Positions 41,436 through 50,342 of a stretch of 64,000 nucleotides of DNA are shown here, piece after piece; the stretch's first letter is position 1; every line of letters starts with the position of its first letter. The stretch spans positions 17,856 through 81,855 of the forward strand of contig NZ_FQZG01000012.1 in assembly GCF_900141915.1 (NCBI RefSeq), in the 5' to 3' direction. The stretch is from Tessaracoccus bendigoensis DSM 12906. Lineage in GTDB: Bacteria > Actinomycetota > Actinomycetes > Propionibacteriales > Propionibacteriaceae. Position numbers and translations under genes: made by a program. A model generated the notes under the pieces. It saw only the letters and a program-made list of their open reading frames with translations, was not told the DNA's origin and did no database searches.

Positions 41436-42368
41436 TCACTCGACCAGAAGCGTCAGGAGGCTGGGCACCGCCGCTGGGCGGAGGCACTGCTGGGCGTCCG
41501 GGTCGGGCGCGACCGAACAGTTGAAGTCCTGCCCGTCGAACGTGGTGGTGATCCACATCACCCGTTCGCCTGCCTGGAGCACAGTCGACTCGGTCCATCG
41601 GCCGGTGTCGTAAGCGTCTTCCGGGATCAGCCCGAAGCCGAACGAGTAGCCGACCCTCACGGGTTCGGCGTCGACGATGTCCGGGTTCAGCACCACGTCA
41701 TCGGAATGGTCCTGGATCCGGGCATCGGTCAGGCCGGCGTCCTCCAGTTGCCCGGCGCAGTTGATGGCCGCGTCGTTGATCGTGTCGAATCCGGCGGTCG
41801 CCGCGTCGACGCTCGGGTATCCGAGCACCACGGCCCACACGTCGGTCGGGTAGGCGTCTCCGGCCAAGCCCAGCTCGCGGACCAGGAACGTCGAGGGGGA
41901 GCCGTAGTCACCCGGGTCGCACAGGCCGATGGCGACCCCGGGGGGCGGCTCATGCTCTGCCTTGACCTCGCCGGTCACCTGGGGGTCGAGCAGCAGATCG
42001 GCGGTGGGGACGTTGGCCCAGCCTGGCGGGGTCACGCTCGGCACTTCGGGTGCTACGGGTGAACCTGGCGTCGAAGGTGTGGGCGGCACGGTCGTCGGTG
42101 TGGGTGGGGGAGTCGGCGTGGCTGTCGGAGACGCGGTGGGGGAGGGTGAAGGGCCGGCCCAGTCGGGTCCGCTTCGGTCGTCGAGGAGCGGGCTCTGCCA
42201 CACGGCGACCCCGGCGATGATGGCCAGCGCGGCGACCCCGGCGGCGGTGCCCAGGTAGCGACCCGCACGGCGCCGGTTTCCGCGGCGTCGGATCTCGCTC
42301 GGTGGGAGCATGGGGGCCTCCTTTCCTGCCGCCGCCAGACGATCCAGTTGGGGAATGCGTTCAGGCAT
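41436..42368 (-). CDS. Membrane protein coupled to the sigma factor; possible anti-sigma partner
   Basis: A 310-residue protein with a short cytoplasmic N-terminus (about 38 residues, Arg-rich), one transmembrane helix (about 39-57, LGTAAGVAALAIIAGVAVW), a Pro/Thr/Ser linker of about 50 residues (PTATPTPPPTPTTVPPTPS) and an extracytoplasmic domain with three Cys (GLCDPG, NCAGQ, NCSVAP). It overlaps the sigma factor gene by eight bases. That topology and coupling are typical of anti-sigma or sigma-associated sensor proteins, but no zinc-binding ZAS motif is present in the cytoplasmic part. The regulatory role is therefore only an inference. Confidence 0.7.
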   Translation of the reverse strand: MPERIPQLDRLAAAGKEAPMLPPSEIRRRGNRRRAGRYLGTAAGVAALAIIAGVAVWQSPLLDDRSGPDWAGPSPSPTASPTATPTPPPTPTTVPPTPSTPGSPVAPEVPSVTPPGWANVPTADLLLDPQVTGEVKAEHEPPPGVAIGLCDPGDYGSPSTFLVRELGLAGDAYPTDVWAVVLGYPSVDAATAGFDTINDAAINCAGQLEDAGLTDARIQDHSDDVVLNPDIVDAEPVRVGYSFGFGLIPEDAYDTGRWTESTVLQAGERVMWITTTFDGQDFNCSVAPDPDAQQCLRPAAVPSLLTLLVE

Positions 42369-42852
42369 GGCGGACCTCCACCTCGGGATTGAGCAACTGC
42401 GCCAGCGTGGCGCGGCCGCGGGACAGCCGCGCCTTGACGGTGCCGGTCGGCGAACCGACCTCTTCCGCGACCTGGGCGATGCTCAGGTCGCACAGGTGAT
42501 ACAGGACGATGGCACGTCTCTGGTCCTCGGGTAGCTTGGCGAGAGCCGCTTCGAGCACTATCCGGTCCGGGGTGGGTTCCAGGTCGCGGGCGTGTTCGAG
42601 CGCCCGGTCGGGTTGGCGGAAGGCGCGCCTCGCCTTTCGCCAGCGGCTGACGGCCAGTCGGTAGGCCGTGGTCCGGACCCAAGCCTCGGGGCTGTTGGCA
42701 AGGTCGAGCTTGCGCCTGTGGTCCCAGGCTCGGATGAAGGCCTCCTGTACGCAGTCCTGCGCCTCGGTCAGGTTTCCGCACATCGCATAGATGGCGCCGA
42801 CCACCCGGCCGAACGACGCCGCATAGAAGCGGTCGAACTGGTCCTCGTCCAT
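42361..42852 (-). CDS. SigE-family (ECF-type) RNA polymerase sigma factor
   Basis: A 163-residue protein with sigma region 2 (FDRFYAASFGRVVGAIYAMC, CVQEAFIRAWDHR) and region 4 (ALAKLPEDQRRAIVLYHLCD and the recognition helix VGSPTGTVKARLSRGRATL), and no region 1.1 or 3. The size and region 4 wording fit the SigE subfamily common in actinobacteria. It probably directs a small stress or envelope regulon together with the coupled downstream membrane protein. It starts at ATG 42852 with GGAGG upstream. Confidence 0.9.
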   Translation of the reverse strand: MDEDQFDRFYAASFGRVVGAIYAMCGNLTEAQDCVQEAFIRAWDHRRKLDLANSPEAWVRTTAYRLAVSRWRKARRAFRQPDRALEHARDLEPTPDRIVLEAALAKLPEDQRRAIVLYHLCDLSIAQVAEEVGSPTGTVKARLSRGRATLAQLLNPEVEVRHA

Positions 42853-43012
42853 GGAGCCTCCTTCCCGTCTACACCCTCTATACGCACCGGGCTGGGGTGT
42901 GGTTGCACCTCGATTCTCAGCGGATAAGTGCGGTCACATTGAGGTTCTGGGAAATCAGGCCGATTCCGGCGCAGCTTCCCAGCTCAAGTTGGGAGACGGT
43001 GTTGCGCGGCAG

Positions 43013-43051
43013 ACGGCCGGGGGCGGACCTTGAAGGTCCGCCCCCGGCCGT
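43013..43051 (-). terminator. Strong terminator hairpin after the GH3 gene
   Basis: Perfect 18-bp arms (ACGGCCGGGGGCGGACCT and its complement) with a 3-base loop, 16 bases after the GH3 stop. No T-run follows on the minus strand, which is common for actinobacterial terminators. It also separates this gene from the sigma factor promoter region. Confidence 0.8.
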
Positions 43052-43066
43052 TCTAGGAGGATGAAA

Positions 43067-46000
43067 TCAGTTCGCCCGGAACCGGACGATGTTGTTGAAC
43101 ACCCACTTGCTGACGGGCACGTACCGGGTCGCCCCCGCGCTGTCCTTCCGGGTCTCAACGACGTTGGTCACCCAGGCGTAGCTTCGGCACGCACCGCGCC
43201 CAGTCGCCGCAGTGTCGCACTCGGTGCGCCAGTTGCGGCCAGACGACGTGAAGGTCCCCGTCTTCCCAAGCGGGTTGTCAGCCCACTGCGCCCGCTTCAT
43301 GTACGGCAGGTACGTCAGGTTGTTGAAGTGCCAACCTGTCTCGGTCACGAACTTGCCACCCGCCTCGTAGCGCACCACAGTCGACCAGATGTTGGTGCGA
43401 CAGCGCACCGTCTGTGAGTAGTACTCGCATTCGGTATACCAGCGACGCCCGTTAATCTCGTGATAGCCGGGAACCTCGTAGGGCCGCTGCGGGGTGAAGC
43501 CGATCTCGGGACGGGCCGTGACGGTCACCGTCGGTTGAGGCATCGGGCTCGGCTTCGTCTCCGGATCGGTTACCTTGCCGAGACCCGTGACCATGAACTC
43601 GTGCAGGTTGTCGAACTGGTCGGCGTAGGGACCCACATTGATTCCACTTACGCCATTGGCGTCAGCCAGATGCTCGAACGGTGCCGAATGCATGACCACG
43701 TTGAGCACGTTGGCCGCACTGCGTTGCAGGTCACCGAGTCGCATCGTGTAGCCGGCGGCCGGATAGTCTCCCCGCACGGTGACCGTGTACGAGACGACCG
43801 GGCTTGAGTCGTCGGCCGGGTCCTCCCGCACGATGCCGCTCAAAGTGACACCAGCGGCCTCGGCCGACGTCATCGTCGCGCCCCAGCTGTCGCCAGCTGC
43901 GTCGAGGATCGTCGCGACCTCTTCGTAAGCCTCGTTGACAGAGGTGTACGGATCCCGATGAGTCACGACCTCGTTGTTGATCGCATCCGCGGTCACAACC
44001 ACCGAGGCGGGCACCTGGCTGAGATCGGTTGTGGCGTCCACCGTGGTAGCGACGGTTTCGGTACCAGTGGCGGACGGGATCAGCGAGTTGAACCCCCAGC
44101 GGTGCTGGACCCAGAGGAAGGTTCCCATCAACTGCTCGATCTGCCGGTGGACCGGAAGCCCGTTGACGTCGATGCGGGGCGTGTTCTTCAGAGAGGCGTT
44201 GATCATCTCCTCGGGATTGTTGCCCGGGGTGATGAGGTCATTGCCCGCATACATCGTGTTGACGGCACCGGCGCGGATGCCGCCCCAGTCGGTCATGACG
44301 AGGCCCTTGAATCCCCACTCGCCGCGCAGTAGATCCGTGAGGAGGTCGTAATCCCCGGCGGTGTAGGTGTTGTTGATCTTGTTGTAGGAACTCATCACCG
44401 TCATGGGCTGAGCCTGCTTCACGACGATCTCAAACCCACGCAGGTACATCTCGCGGAGCGCCCGCTCGCCGATGATCGAGTCGGTGGTGTTCCGGTCGCT
44501 CTCCTGGTTGTTCGCGGCGAAGTGCTTGACGGACACGCCCCTGCCCGGCACGCTCTGGACGCCTTCAGTCAGTGCCGCCGCCACCAGACCGGAAGCCAGC
44601 GGATCCTCGGACAGGTATTCGAAGTTGCGGCCGTTGAGCGGGTCGCGGTGCAGGTTGAACGACGGCGCCAGCCAGACGGTGGCCTCGAACTCGGCCATCT
44701 CGTCGCCGACGGCCTCGCCGACCTCTTCCACAAGCGCGCGGTCGAACGTCTGGGCGAGCAGCGTTCCGATCGGGAATGCGGTGGCCCACTGGTAGCTGAC
44801 CGGGTTTGTCGCCAGCGTGTTCGTGACGCGAACCCCCGCCGGTCCGTCGACCAGGCTCATCCCTGCGATGCCGAGATCCTCGTACCGAGAGGTCGTGTAC
44901 CCGGCAGCGCCGACGACGGACGTGATCGAACCGCCTGACGGGGTGCCTTCCACGATGTTGGCCAACTCCTCGAGCCTGCGGCTGGCCACGAACTCCTGCA
45001 TCGTGACGGTGCCACGGTAGACGTCGTAGAGGGTCCACTCCGGGTTCGTCTCTGTTGCGACGACGTTCTCGCCGGTCTTTGTGGGGTAGGCACCCCCGGT
45101 GCCTTCCCAGTCGTCCTGATCAGGGTCGAGATAGACGTCGACCGAGGAGATCGGGCTCTTGTCGATGTCGTAGTACGGCGAATCGGTGCCGACGGCGACG
45201 TCCTGGTCGAACGGTGAGGAATTGTCCTCGAACGGGATGGCAGACGACGGGAGCGTGACGCGCGGAGCCGCCGCGATCTGCTCGGCCTCGTCGGCGTAGC
45301 TGTAGAAGTCCGCCGGGTCCGAGACCAACTCGGTGGCTGGCGCGACATCGTTGTACTGGTTGGTTAGCTGCTCAACCACTTTGGTGGTGCTGACCGGCAG
45401 GACCGCGGCCACAGCGGTGTTCCGCGAGGAGTTGCCCACCCGGATCACATAGTCGCCCTTCTCAACCACGTAGGCGGCCGTCGCCTCGTCGTAGGAGGAC
45501 AACTCGAAGATGTCGAAGCTGACGGTGACGCTCTGCGACTGCCCCGGGGCGAGGTTGTCGGTCTTCGCATAGCCCGCGAGCTCCTGATAGGGCTTGTCAA
45601 GGCCGGACTGCGGCGCGGAGAAGTAAACTTGGACGACTTCCTTGCCGGAGGCCTTCGTGCCGGTGTTGGTTACCTTCGCGGCCACGTTGATGCGACCGTC
45701 CGAAACCGTGACCTTGCCAGGATCGATCTTGAAGTCGGTGTAGGAGAGCCCGAACCCGAACGGATAGTTGACGACGGTGGCCGGGTCGGAGCTGAGCGTC
45801 TTGTAGAAGGAGTCGAAGTAACGGTAGCCGACGTAGATCCCTTCCGAGTACTCCTCGTGCAGGGTGTCGCCGTCATTGCCCGCGAAGGTCTCCGAGGCGG
45901 GGTAGTAGTCGTAGTTGGCAGCCCACGAGTCGGTGAGCTTTCCCGAAGGGGTCACATCGCCGGATAGGACGTCAACCAGGGCGTGGCCGGACTCTTGGCC

Positions 46001-46882
46001 CGCCTGTGACATCAGGAACAGTGAATCCAGGGCTTGGCCCCCGTTCGGGTCCTGGACATCGGCGTTGATGTCCTTGAAGAACTCCGTGTCCACGATGCCG
46101 CCCGTGTTGAGGACGACGACGACCTTTGAGTAGGTCTGACCGAGCAGCCTGAGGTTGGCAGCCTCGATGTCGTTTAGGTAGAAGTCTCCCTTGCTGGCGC
46201 TACGATCGCTGCCCTCGCCGGAGTTGCGGGCGACGATGAACAGGGCGGTGTCGGTCGCCGCTGTGGGCTGGACGGTTGTCGAGGTGAGTGCCTGCTCCAG
46301 GGACGCGTAGTCGATCGACCCGAAGATTCCGCCAGATCCCGACGCGTTGTCCACGGCATCGACCATGGCGTCGTAATAGACGGGGCTGGTGGTGACCTTG
46401 TACCCGGCCTTCTCCAGGCCGGTGCGGACGTCGACGGTGGCCCGGTTGTTCACCGAGCCCGAGCCGGTTCCGCCCTTTACCGTGGCGTACGCGCCGACCC
46501 CGAAGAGAGCGACGTTGCCGTTGTCGGCGATGGGCAGGGCGCCCCCGGTGTTGTCCAGCAGCACCATGCCTTCGGTGGCCGCCCGGCGGGACAGCTTGGC
46601 GTGCGCGGTCTCCCGCGAACTCGGATTGGGGTTGGTGGTGGCGGCCTGAGCCGGCAATGTTCCTACGCACAGTGTTGCGGCAAGCGCCAGCGGGATGACC
46701 ACCCCCCAGCCCCTGCGATTCTGATTCGACCTCTTACGTATGGCTCCTCTCTGAGCACCATGCGCACCGCTGGATATGAGCGAGCGACCCGACGTTGGGT
46801 GGGATGCGGTGGGATGAGCGTACGTTAGGGATAAACCGACTGTCAATCGAGAACTGTGGCGATGCTGACGTTTTCCCACCAA
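43067..46882 (-). CDS. Secreted GH3-family glycoside hydrolase with reversed domain order
   Basis: A large secreted enzyme (up to 1,271 residues). The signal peptide is in GWGVVIPLALAATLCVGTLPAQAA (about 58-81). The GH3 C-terminal alpha/beta sandwich comes first (about 95-370, with the acid/base region RNSGEGSDR, Glu223). A FnIII-like domain follows (about 370-495). The GH3 N-terminal barrel is last (about 620-930, with KHFAANNQ and the nucleophile Asp in VMTDWGG, about 864). This is the reverse of the common GH3 order. Two C-terminal repeats with NGRRWYTECEYY and SGRNWRTECDTA form a probable wall-binding domain. The likely activity is beta-glucosidase or beta-xylosidase. The listed TTG start lies upstream of an apparent promoter, so the true start is probably nearer 46.7 kb. 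Confidence 0.85.
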   Translation of the reverse strand: MVGKRQHRHSSRLTVGLSLTYAHPTASHPTSGRSLISSGAHGAQRGAIRKRSNQNRRGWGVVIPLALAATLCVGTLPAQAATTNPNPSSRETAHAKLSRRAATEGMVLLDNTGGALPIADNGNVALFGVGAYATVKGGTGSGSVNNRATVDVRTGLEKAGYKVTTSPVYYDAMVDAVDNASGSGGIFGSIDYASLEQALTSTTVQPTAATDTALFIVARNSGEGSDRSASKGDFYLNDIEAANLRLLGQTYSKVVVVLNTGGIVDTEFFKDINADVQDPNGGQALDSLFLMSQAGQESGHALVDVLSGDVTPSGKLTDSWAANYDYYPASETFAGNDGDTLHEEYSEGIYVGYRYFDSFYKTLSSDPATVVNYPFGFGLSYTDFKIDPGKVTVSDGRINVAAKVTNTGTKASGKEVVQVYFSAPQSGLDKPYQELAGYAKTDNLAPGQSQSVTVSFDIFELSSYDEATAAYVVEKGDYVIRVGNSSRNTAVAAVLPVSTTKVVEQLTNQYNDVAPATELVSDPADFYSYADEAEQIAAAPRVTLPSSAIPFEDNSSPFDQDVAVGTDSPYYDIDKSPISSVDVYLDPDQDDWEGTGGAYPTKTGENVVATETNPEWTLYDVYRGTVTMQEFVASRRLEELANIVEGTPSGGSITSVVGAAGYTTSRYEDLGIAGMSLVDGPAGVRVTNTLATNPVSYQWATAFPIGTLLAQTFDRALVEEVGEAVGDEMAEFEATVWLAPSFNLHRDPLNGRNFEYLSEDPLASGLVAAALTEGVQSVPGRGVSVKHFAANNQESDRNTTDSIIGERALREMYLRGFEIVVKQAQPMTVMSSYNKINNTYTAGDYDLLTDLLRGEWGFKGLVMTDWGGIRAGAVNTMYAGNDLITPGNNPEEMINASLKNTPRIDVNGLPVHRQIEQLMGTFLWVQHRWGFNSLIPSATGTETVATTVDATTDLSQVPASVVVTADAINNEVVTHRDPYTSVNEAYEEVATILDAAGDSWGATMTSAEAAGVTLSGIVREDPADDSSPVVSYTVTVRGDYPAAGYTMRLGDLQRSAANVLNVVMHSAPFEHLADANGVSGINVGPYADQFDNLHEFMVTGLGKVTDPETKPSPMPQPTVTVTARPEIGFTPQRPYEVPGYHEINGRRWYTECEYYSQTVRCRTNIWSTVVRYEAGGKFVTETGWHFNNLTYLPYMKRAQWADNPLGKTGTFTSSGRNWRTECDTAATGRGACRSYAWVTNVVETRKDSAGATRYVPVSKWVFNNIVRFRAN
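46817..46846 (-). promoter_or_regulatory. Promoter of the GH3 gene (TTGACA / TACGCT)
   Basis: On the minus strand, TTGACA (46846-46841) and TACGCT (46822-46817) are 18 bases apart, a good sigma-70-type promoter. Transcription would start near 46810, downstream of the longest open-frame start. Confidence 0.6.
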
Positions 46883-46963
46883 ATGCGAGAAAAAAGCGAG
46901 ATGGCTATGCCGATTCGGGCAACGTTTCTCGTGGGTCCAGGGGGGCGCTCGACGGCTGCTTCA

Positions 46964-49768
46964 TCAACCAGCGTCGTGCGTGGCCAACAGTTCCGCCAAC
47001 GACATCGACGCCCTGCCTGCGAGTGACGTCAGTTGCGTCTGGCACGAGAACCCGTCCGCGAGCACGATCGCGTCGGGGTGCGCCTCGACGGCGGGGCCGA
47101 GATCATGCTCGAACACCTTGACGCTGACCTCGTGGTGCCCACGCTCGACGCCGAAGTTGCCCGCCAGCCCACAGCAACCGCCGACGACGACCAGGTCGGC
47201 GCCGGTCGACTCCAGGATCGCCCGGTCCTTCGCCCACCCGAGTACGGACGCGTGGTGGCAGTGCGGTTGCGCGACGATCGTGTGGCCGCTCAGATCCGGA
47301 GGTGTGAAGTCGGAGTCGCTCTCCAGGAACTCGGCCAACGTGAGCACCGCACCGTCCAAGGCGGCGACGTTCGGGTCGTCTGGCAGCAGTTCGGGGGCGT
47401 CGCTGCGCCACACCGCGGTACACGATGGCTCGACGCCGACGATCGGCACACCGGCCTCGACGAAGGTTGCCATCACCGCGGCGGCGTTGGAGAGTTGACG
47501 CCTTGCACCATCGAGTTGGCCGGTCGAGATCCAGGTCAGCCCACAGCAGGCCGTCTCGCGCAACACCTCCGGTTCGTAACCGAGCCGGACCAGGAGTTGG
47601 GCCATGGCGGCGAACGTCGTCGACTCGAAGCAGTCGGAGAACGAGTCGACCCAGATCAGAACGCGACCCTTCGATTTCGCGGGCGCTCCGCCGGATGACC
47701 TGATAGGCCGGGAACGTGCGGCGCGGGAGGCGAACTGGGGGATCTCGCGGCGGCGGTCCACTCCGGCCCCCCAGCGAAGGGCGCGCCCGAGCACGGGGGT
47801 GCGCCCGACCACGTTGATCAGTTTCCCGAGCCCCGGGATGGTGGTGATCAGCCGACCCCAACGCGGCAACCATCCGAGCGCGTAGTGGTTGCGCGGCCGC
47901 AACCGACCCTTGTAGGTCTCGTGGGTGACGCGGGCCTTGTAGGCGGCCATGTCGATCCCGGTAGGACAATCGCGGGCGCAGCCCTTGCACGACAGGCACA
48001 GGTCGAGTGCCGCGTGCACCTCGGGGGAGCGCCAACCCTGCGTGATCAGCGACCCGTTGACCATCTCCTGCAGCACCCGGGAACGCCCGCGAGTCGAATC
48101 CTTCTCATTTCGGGTGGCCTGGAAGCTCGGGCACATCACCCCGCCGGTGCCGGTCGTGTCGGCCAGGCACTTGCCCACCCCGGAGCACTGATGGACGGCC
48201 TCGACGAACTCCGCAGCGCTCGACGAAAGAGGCGATCGGCTGACGGCGACCATCCGCAGGTCCTGTTCGACCGGGGCGGGATCGACCAGGACCCCCGGAT
48301 TGAGCAGGCCTCGCGGGTCGAAGATGTGTTTGACCTGCCCGAACAGTTCGATCGCCGCAGGCGAGTACATGTGTGGCAGCAGCGCGGAGCGGGCGCGGCC
48401 GTCGCCGTGCTCCCCGGACATCGACCCGCCGAAGCGGGCGACCAGGACAGCCGCCTCCTCGACGAAGTCCTTGTAGCGGGCGGCGCCGTCGCGGTCGGTG
48501 AGCGGGAAGTCGATGCGGCAGTGGACGCAACCGTCACCGAAATGCCCGTACGGGAGGCCGTGGAGGTTGTGTCGTTCCAGAAGCTTGTCGAACTCACGCA
48601 GGTATTGACCCAGGTGTTGCGGTGGGACGGCCGCGTCCTCCCATCCGCCGTAGGCGGGTTTGGCGAGGCTCACCCCAGCCAGGCCGGCGCCGTCGGCCCG
48701 GATCTTCCAGAGTTGGGCAGCCCTCGCCGGGTCCTCGATGACCTGCCCCTCGGTAGCGGCGGACGCCTGCACCACGGCCTCGGCGCGGGAGCGCACCTCG
48801 GCGGGATCGTCGCCGACGACCTCAAGGAACATCCAGCCGTCTCCCGCGGGCAGGCCGGCGACGCTTTCGGGTCCGATCTTGGCGGCGACGACGTCGACGA
48901 TCCGGCGGTCCAGTCCCTCGCACGCGGTCGGCTTGAAGCGCAGGAGGTTCGAGATGTCATCCCCCGCGTCGGCCATGGCCGGATAGCCGAGGGCGACCAT
49001 CAGTCGCTCCGGTGCATCCGCGACGAGCCGGACGGTCGCCCGGACGATGACGCCGAGGGTGCCCTCGGTGCCGGAGAAGAACTTGGCGGTGTCGAAGCCC
49101 TTCTCAGGCAGGAGATGCTCAAGTGAGTAGCCGGAGACCTGCCTGATGAAGGTGCCGAACTCGGTGCGGATGATGCCGAGATTCGCCGCGACCAGGGTGC
49201 GCAATTCGGGCACGTCGTCGGTGCCGAGCGTGATGAGATCGCCATTGCCGGTGACGACGTCGAGGCTGACGACATTGTCGGCCATGCGCCCGTACCCGAG
49301 GGCGCGCGGGCCGCAGGCGTTGTTGCCGATCATGCCGCCGACCGTGCAGCGGTTCGAGGTCGATGGGTCGGGCCCGAGCCTGAGCCCGAACGGGCGAGCG
49401 GCCTGCTGCAACTGGTCCTGGACGACGCCGGGGTCGATGACCGCCGTCCGGGTCTCGGGGTCGATCGAGTGGATCCGGTTGAGGTGGCGGGCTACGTCGA
49501 TCACAAGGCCTGGGCCGACGGCGTTGCCCGCGCACGAGGTGCCCGCGCCACGCGCGGTGATCGGGACGCCGACGTCGAGCGCCGCGCGCACGAGCGTGAT
49601 CAACTCATCGGGTGTGCGCGGGTGGGCCACGGCGTCGGGCTGCACCCGGTAGAGCGAGGCGTCGCTGGAGTACAGCGCGCGGGTGAGGTTGGAGGTGTCG
49701 ACTATCTCCGCGAGGTCACCCAACCGGTCCAACAGGCGGGCATGGGGCGAGGTGGCGGTGATGGTCAC
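46964..49768 (-). CDS. FAD-linked oxidase/Fe-S fusion (D-lactate or glycolate dehydrogenase type)
   Basis: Starts at GTG 49768 (VTITATSPHARLLDRLG); 934 residues. The N-terminal half is an FAD-binding type 4 oxidase domain (RGAGTSCAGNAVGPGLVID, MIGNNACGPRALGYGRMADN). The C-terminal half has ferredoxin-type clusters (QCSGVGKCL and CLSCKGCARDCPTG) and the two cysteine-rich CCG domains (ETACCGLTWIST, GGCCGLAGNFG). This fuses GlcD-like and GlcF-like parts, as in D-lactate dehydrogenases feeding electrons to quinone. Substrate choice between D-lactate, glycolate and related 2-hydroxy acids is not resolved. It stands alone, separated by four bases from the co-directional upstream MarR gene. Confidence 0.88.
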   Translation of the reverse strand: MTITATSPHARLLDRLGDLAEIVDTSNLTRALYSSDASLYRVQPDAVAHPRTPDELITLVRAALDVGVPITARGAGTSCAGNAVGPGLVIDVARHLNRIHSIDPETRTAVIDPGVVQDQLQQAARPFGLRLGPDPSTSNRCTVGGMIGNNACGPRALGYGRMADNVVSLDVVTGNGDLITLGTDDVPELRTLVAANLGIIRTEFGTFIRQVSGYSLEHLLPEKGFDTAKFFSGTEGTLGVIVRATVRLVADAPERLMVALGYPAMADAGDDISNLLRFKPTACEGLDRRIVDVVAAKIGPESVAGLPAGDGWMFLEVVGDDPAEVRSRAEAVVQASAATEGQVIEDPARAAQLWKIRADGAGLAGVSLAKPAYGGWEDAAVPPQHLGQYLREFDKLLERHNLHGLPYGHFGDGCVHCRIDFPLTDRDGAARYKDFVEEAAVLVARFGGSMSGEHGDGRARSALLPHMYSPAAIELFGQVKHIFDPRGLLNPGVLVDPAPVEQDLRMVAVSRSPLSSSAAEFVEAVHQCSGVGKCLADTTGTGGVMCPSFQATRNEKDSTRGRSRVLQEMVNGSLITQGWRSPEVHAALDLCLSCKGCARDCPTGIDMAAYKARVTHETYKGRLRPRNHYALGWLPRWGRLITTIPGLGKLINVVGRTPVLGRALRWGAGVDRRREIPQFASRAARSRPIRSSGGAPAKSKGRVLIWVDSFSDCFESTTFAAMAQLLVRLGYEPEVLRETACCGLTWISTGQLDGARRQLSNAAAVMATFVEAGVPIVGVEPSCTAVWRSDAPELLPDDPNVAALDGAVLTLAEFLESDSDFTPPDLSGHTIVAQPHCHHASVLGWAKDRAILESTGADLVVVGGCCGLAGNFGVERGHHEVSVKVFEHDLGPAVEAHPDAIVLADGFSCQTQLTSLAGRASMSLAELLATHDAG

Positions 49769-49772
49769 CGTC

Positions 49773-50228
49773 CTAGTCTGCCACCGCCAGGACCTCCTGC
49801 ATCGCGCGCCCGAGTGCGGTGAAATCATCGGGTGAGATGGCGTCGACGAAGACGCGCCGGACGGAGTCGACGTGGGCTGGGGCCGCCTGCTTCAGGAGTT
49901 GGAAGCCCATCTCTGTCATCGTCGCCTGGACCCCGCGCCCGTCGGCGGCGCAGGAGGTGCGCGTCACGTAGCCGGCCTGCTCCATGCGCTTGACGGTGTG
50001 GGTCAGGCGGGAGCGGGAGTGGCCGACCGACGCCGCCAGTTCGCCCATGCGGATGGTGTGGTCAGGTGACTCGCTCAGTCGGACGAGCAACTCATACTCG
50101 GAGAGGCTGAGGTTGAAGCGACGCAGTTCGGCGTCAAGGTACTCTTCGATGTGCGCCTTGGCCAGGAGGTAGCTCCGCCAGACGCGTTGCTGGCTTTCGT
50201 CGAGCCAGCCTGCAACCGGTTCAGACAT
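49773..50228 (-). CDS. MarR-family transcriptional regulator
   Basis: Starts at ATG 50228 (MSEPVAGWLDESQQ); 151 residues. Winged-helix MarR features are present: LSEYELLVRLSESPDHTIRM, the recognition-helix region ELAASVGHSRSRLTHTVKRM, and the wing GYVTRTSCAADGRGVQATMT. A palindrome between this gene and the divergent acyl-CoA synthetase gene is its likely operator. It may therefore control both the fatty-acyl-CoA genes and itself, perhaps also the co-directional FAD/Fe-S oxidase four bases downstream. Ligand unknown. Confidence 0.88.
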   Translation of the reverse strand: MSEPVAGWLDESQQRVWRSYLLAKAHIEEYLDAELRRFNLSLSEYELLVRLSESPDHTIRMGELAASVGHSRSRLTHTVKRMEQAGYVTRTSCAADGRGVQATMTEMGFQLLKQAAPAHVDSVRRVFVDAISPDDFTALGRAMQEVLAVAD

Positions 50229-50244
50229 GTCGATGATGGTACCA

Positions 50245-50266
50245 CATGCTTTAGATTTCAAGCATG
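50245..50266. promoter_or_regulatory. Palindromic operator between marR-like and acyl-CoA synthetase genes
   Basis: Perfect 7-bp arms CATGCTT / AAGCATG with an A+T-rich 8-base spacer, 17 bases upstream of the MarR start. The length and symmetry are typical of a MarR dimer site. Confidence 0.65.
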
Positions 50267-50342
50267 TCGTTGCCCCAAGACCTACTCCATTCACGTTAGT
50301 CTTGCCGGTAACTCGTCAGGACAGCCGAAGGAATGGTCAAAG

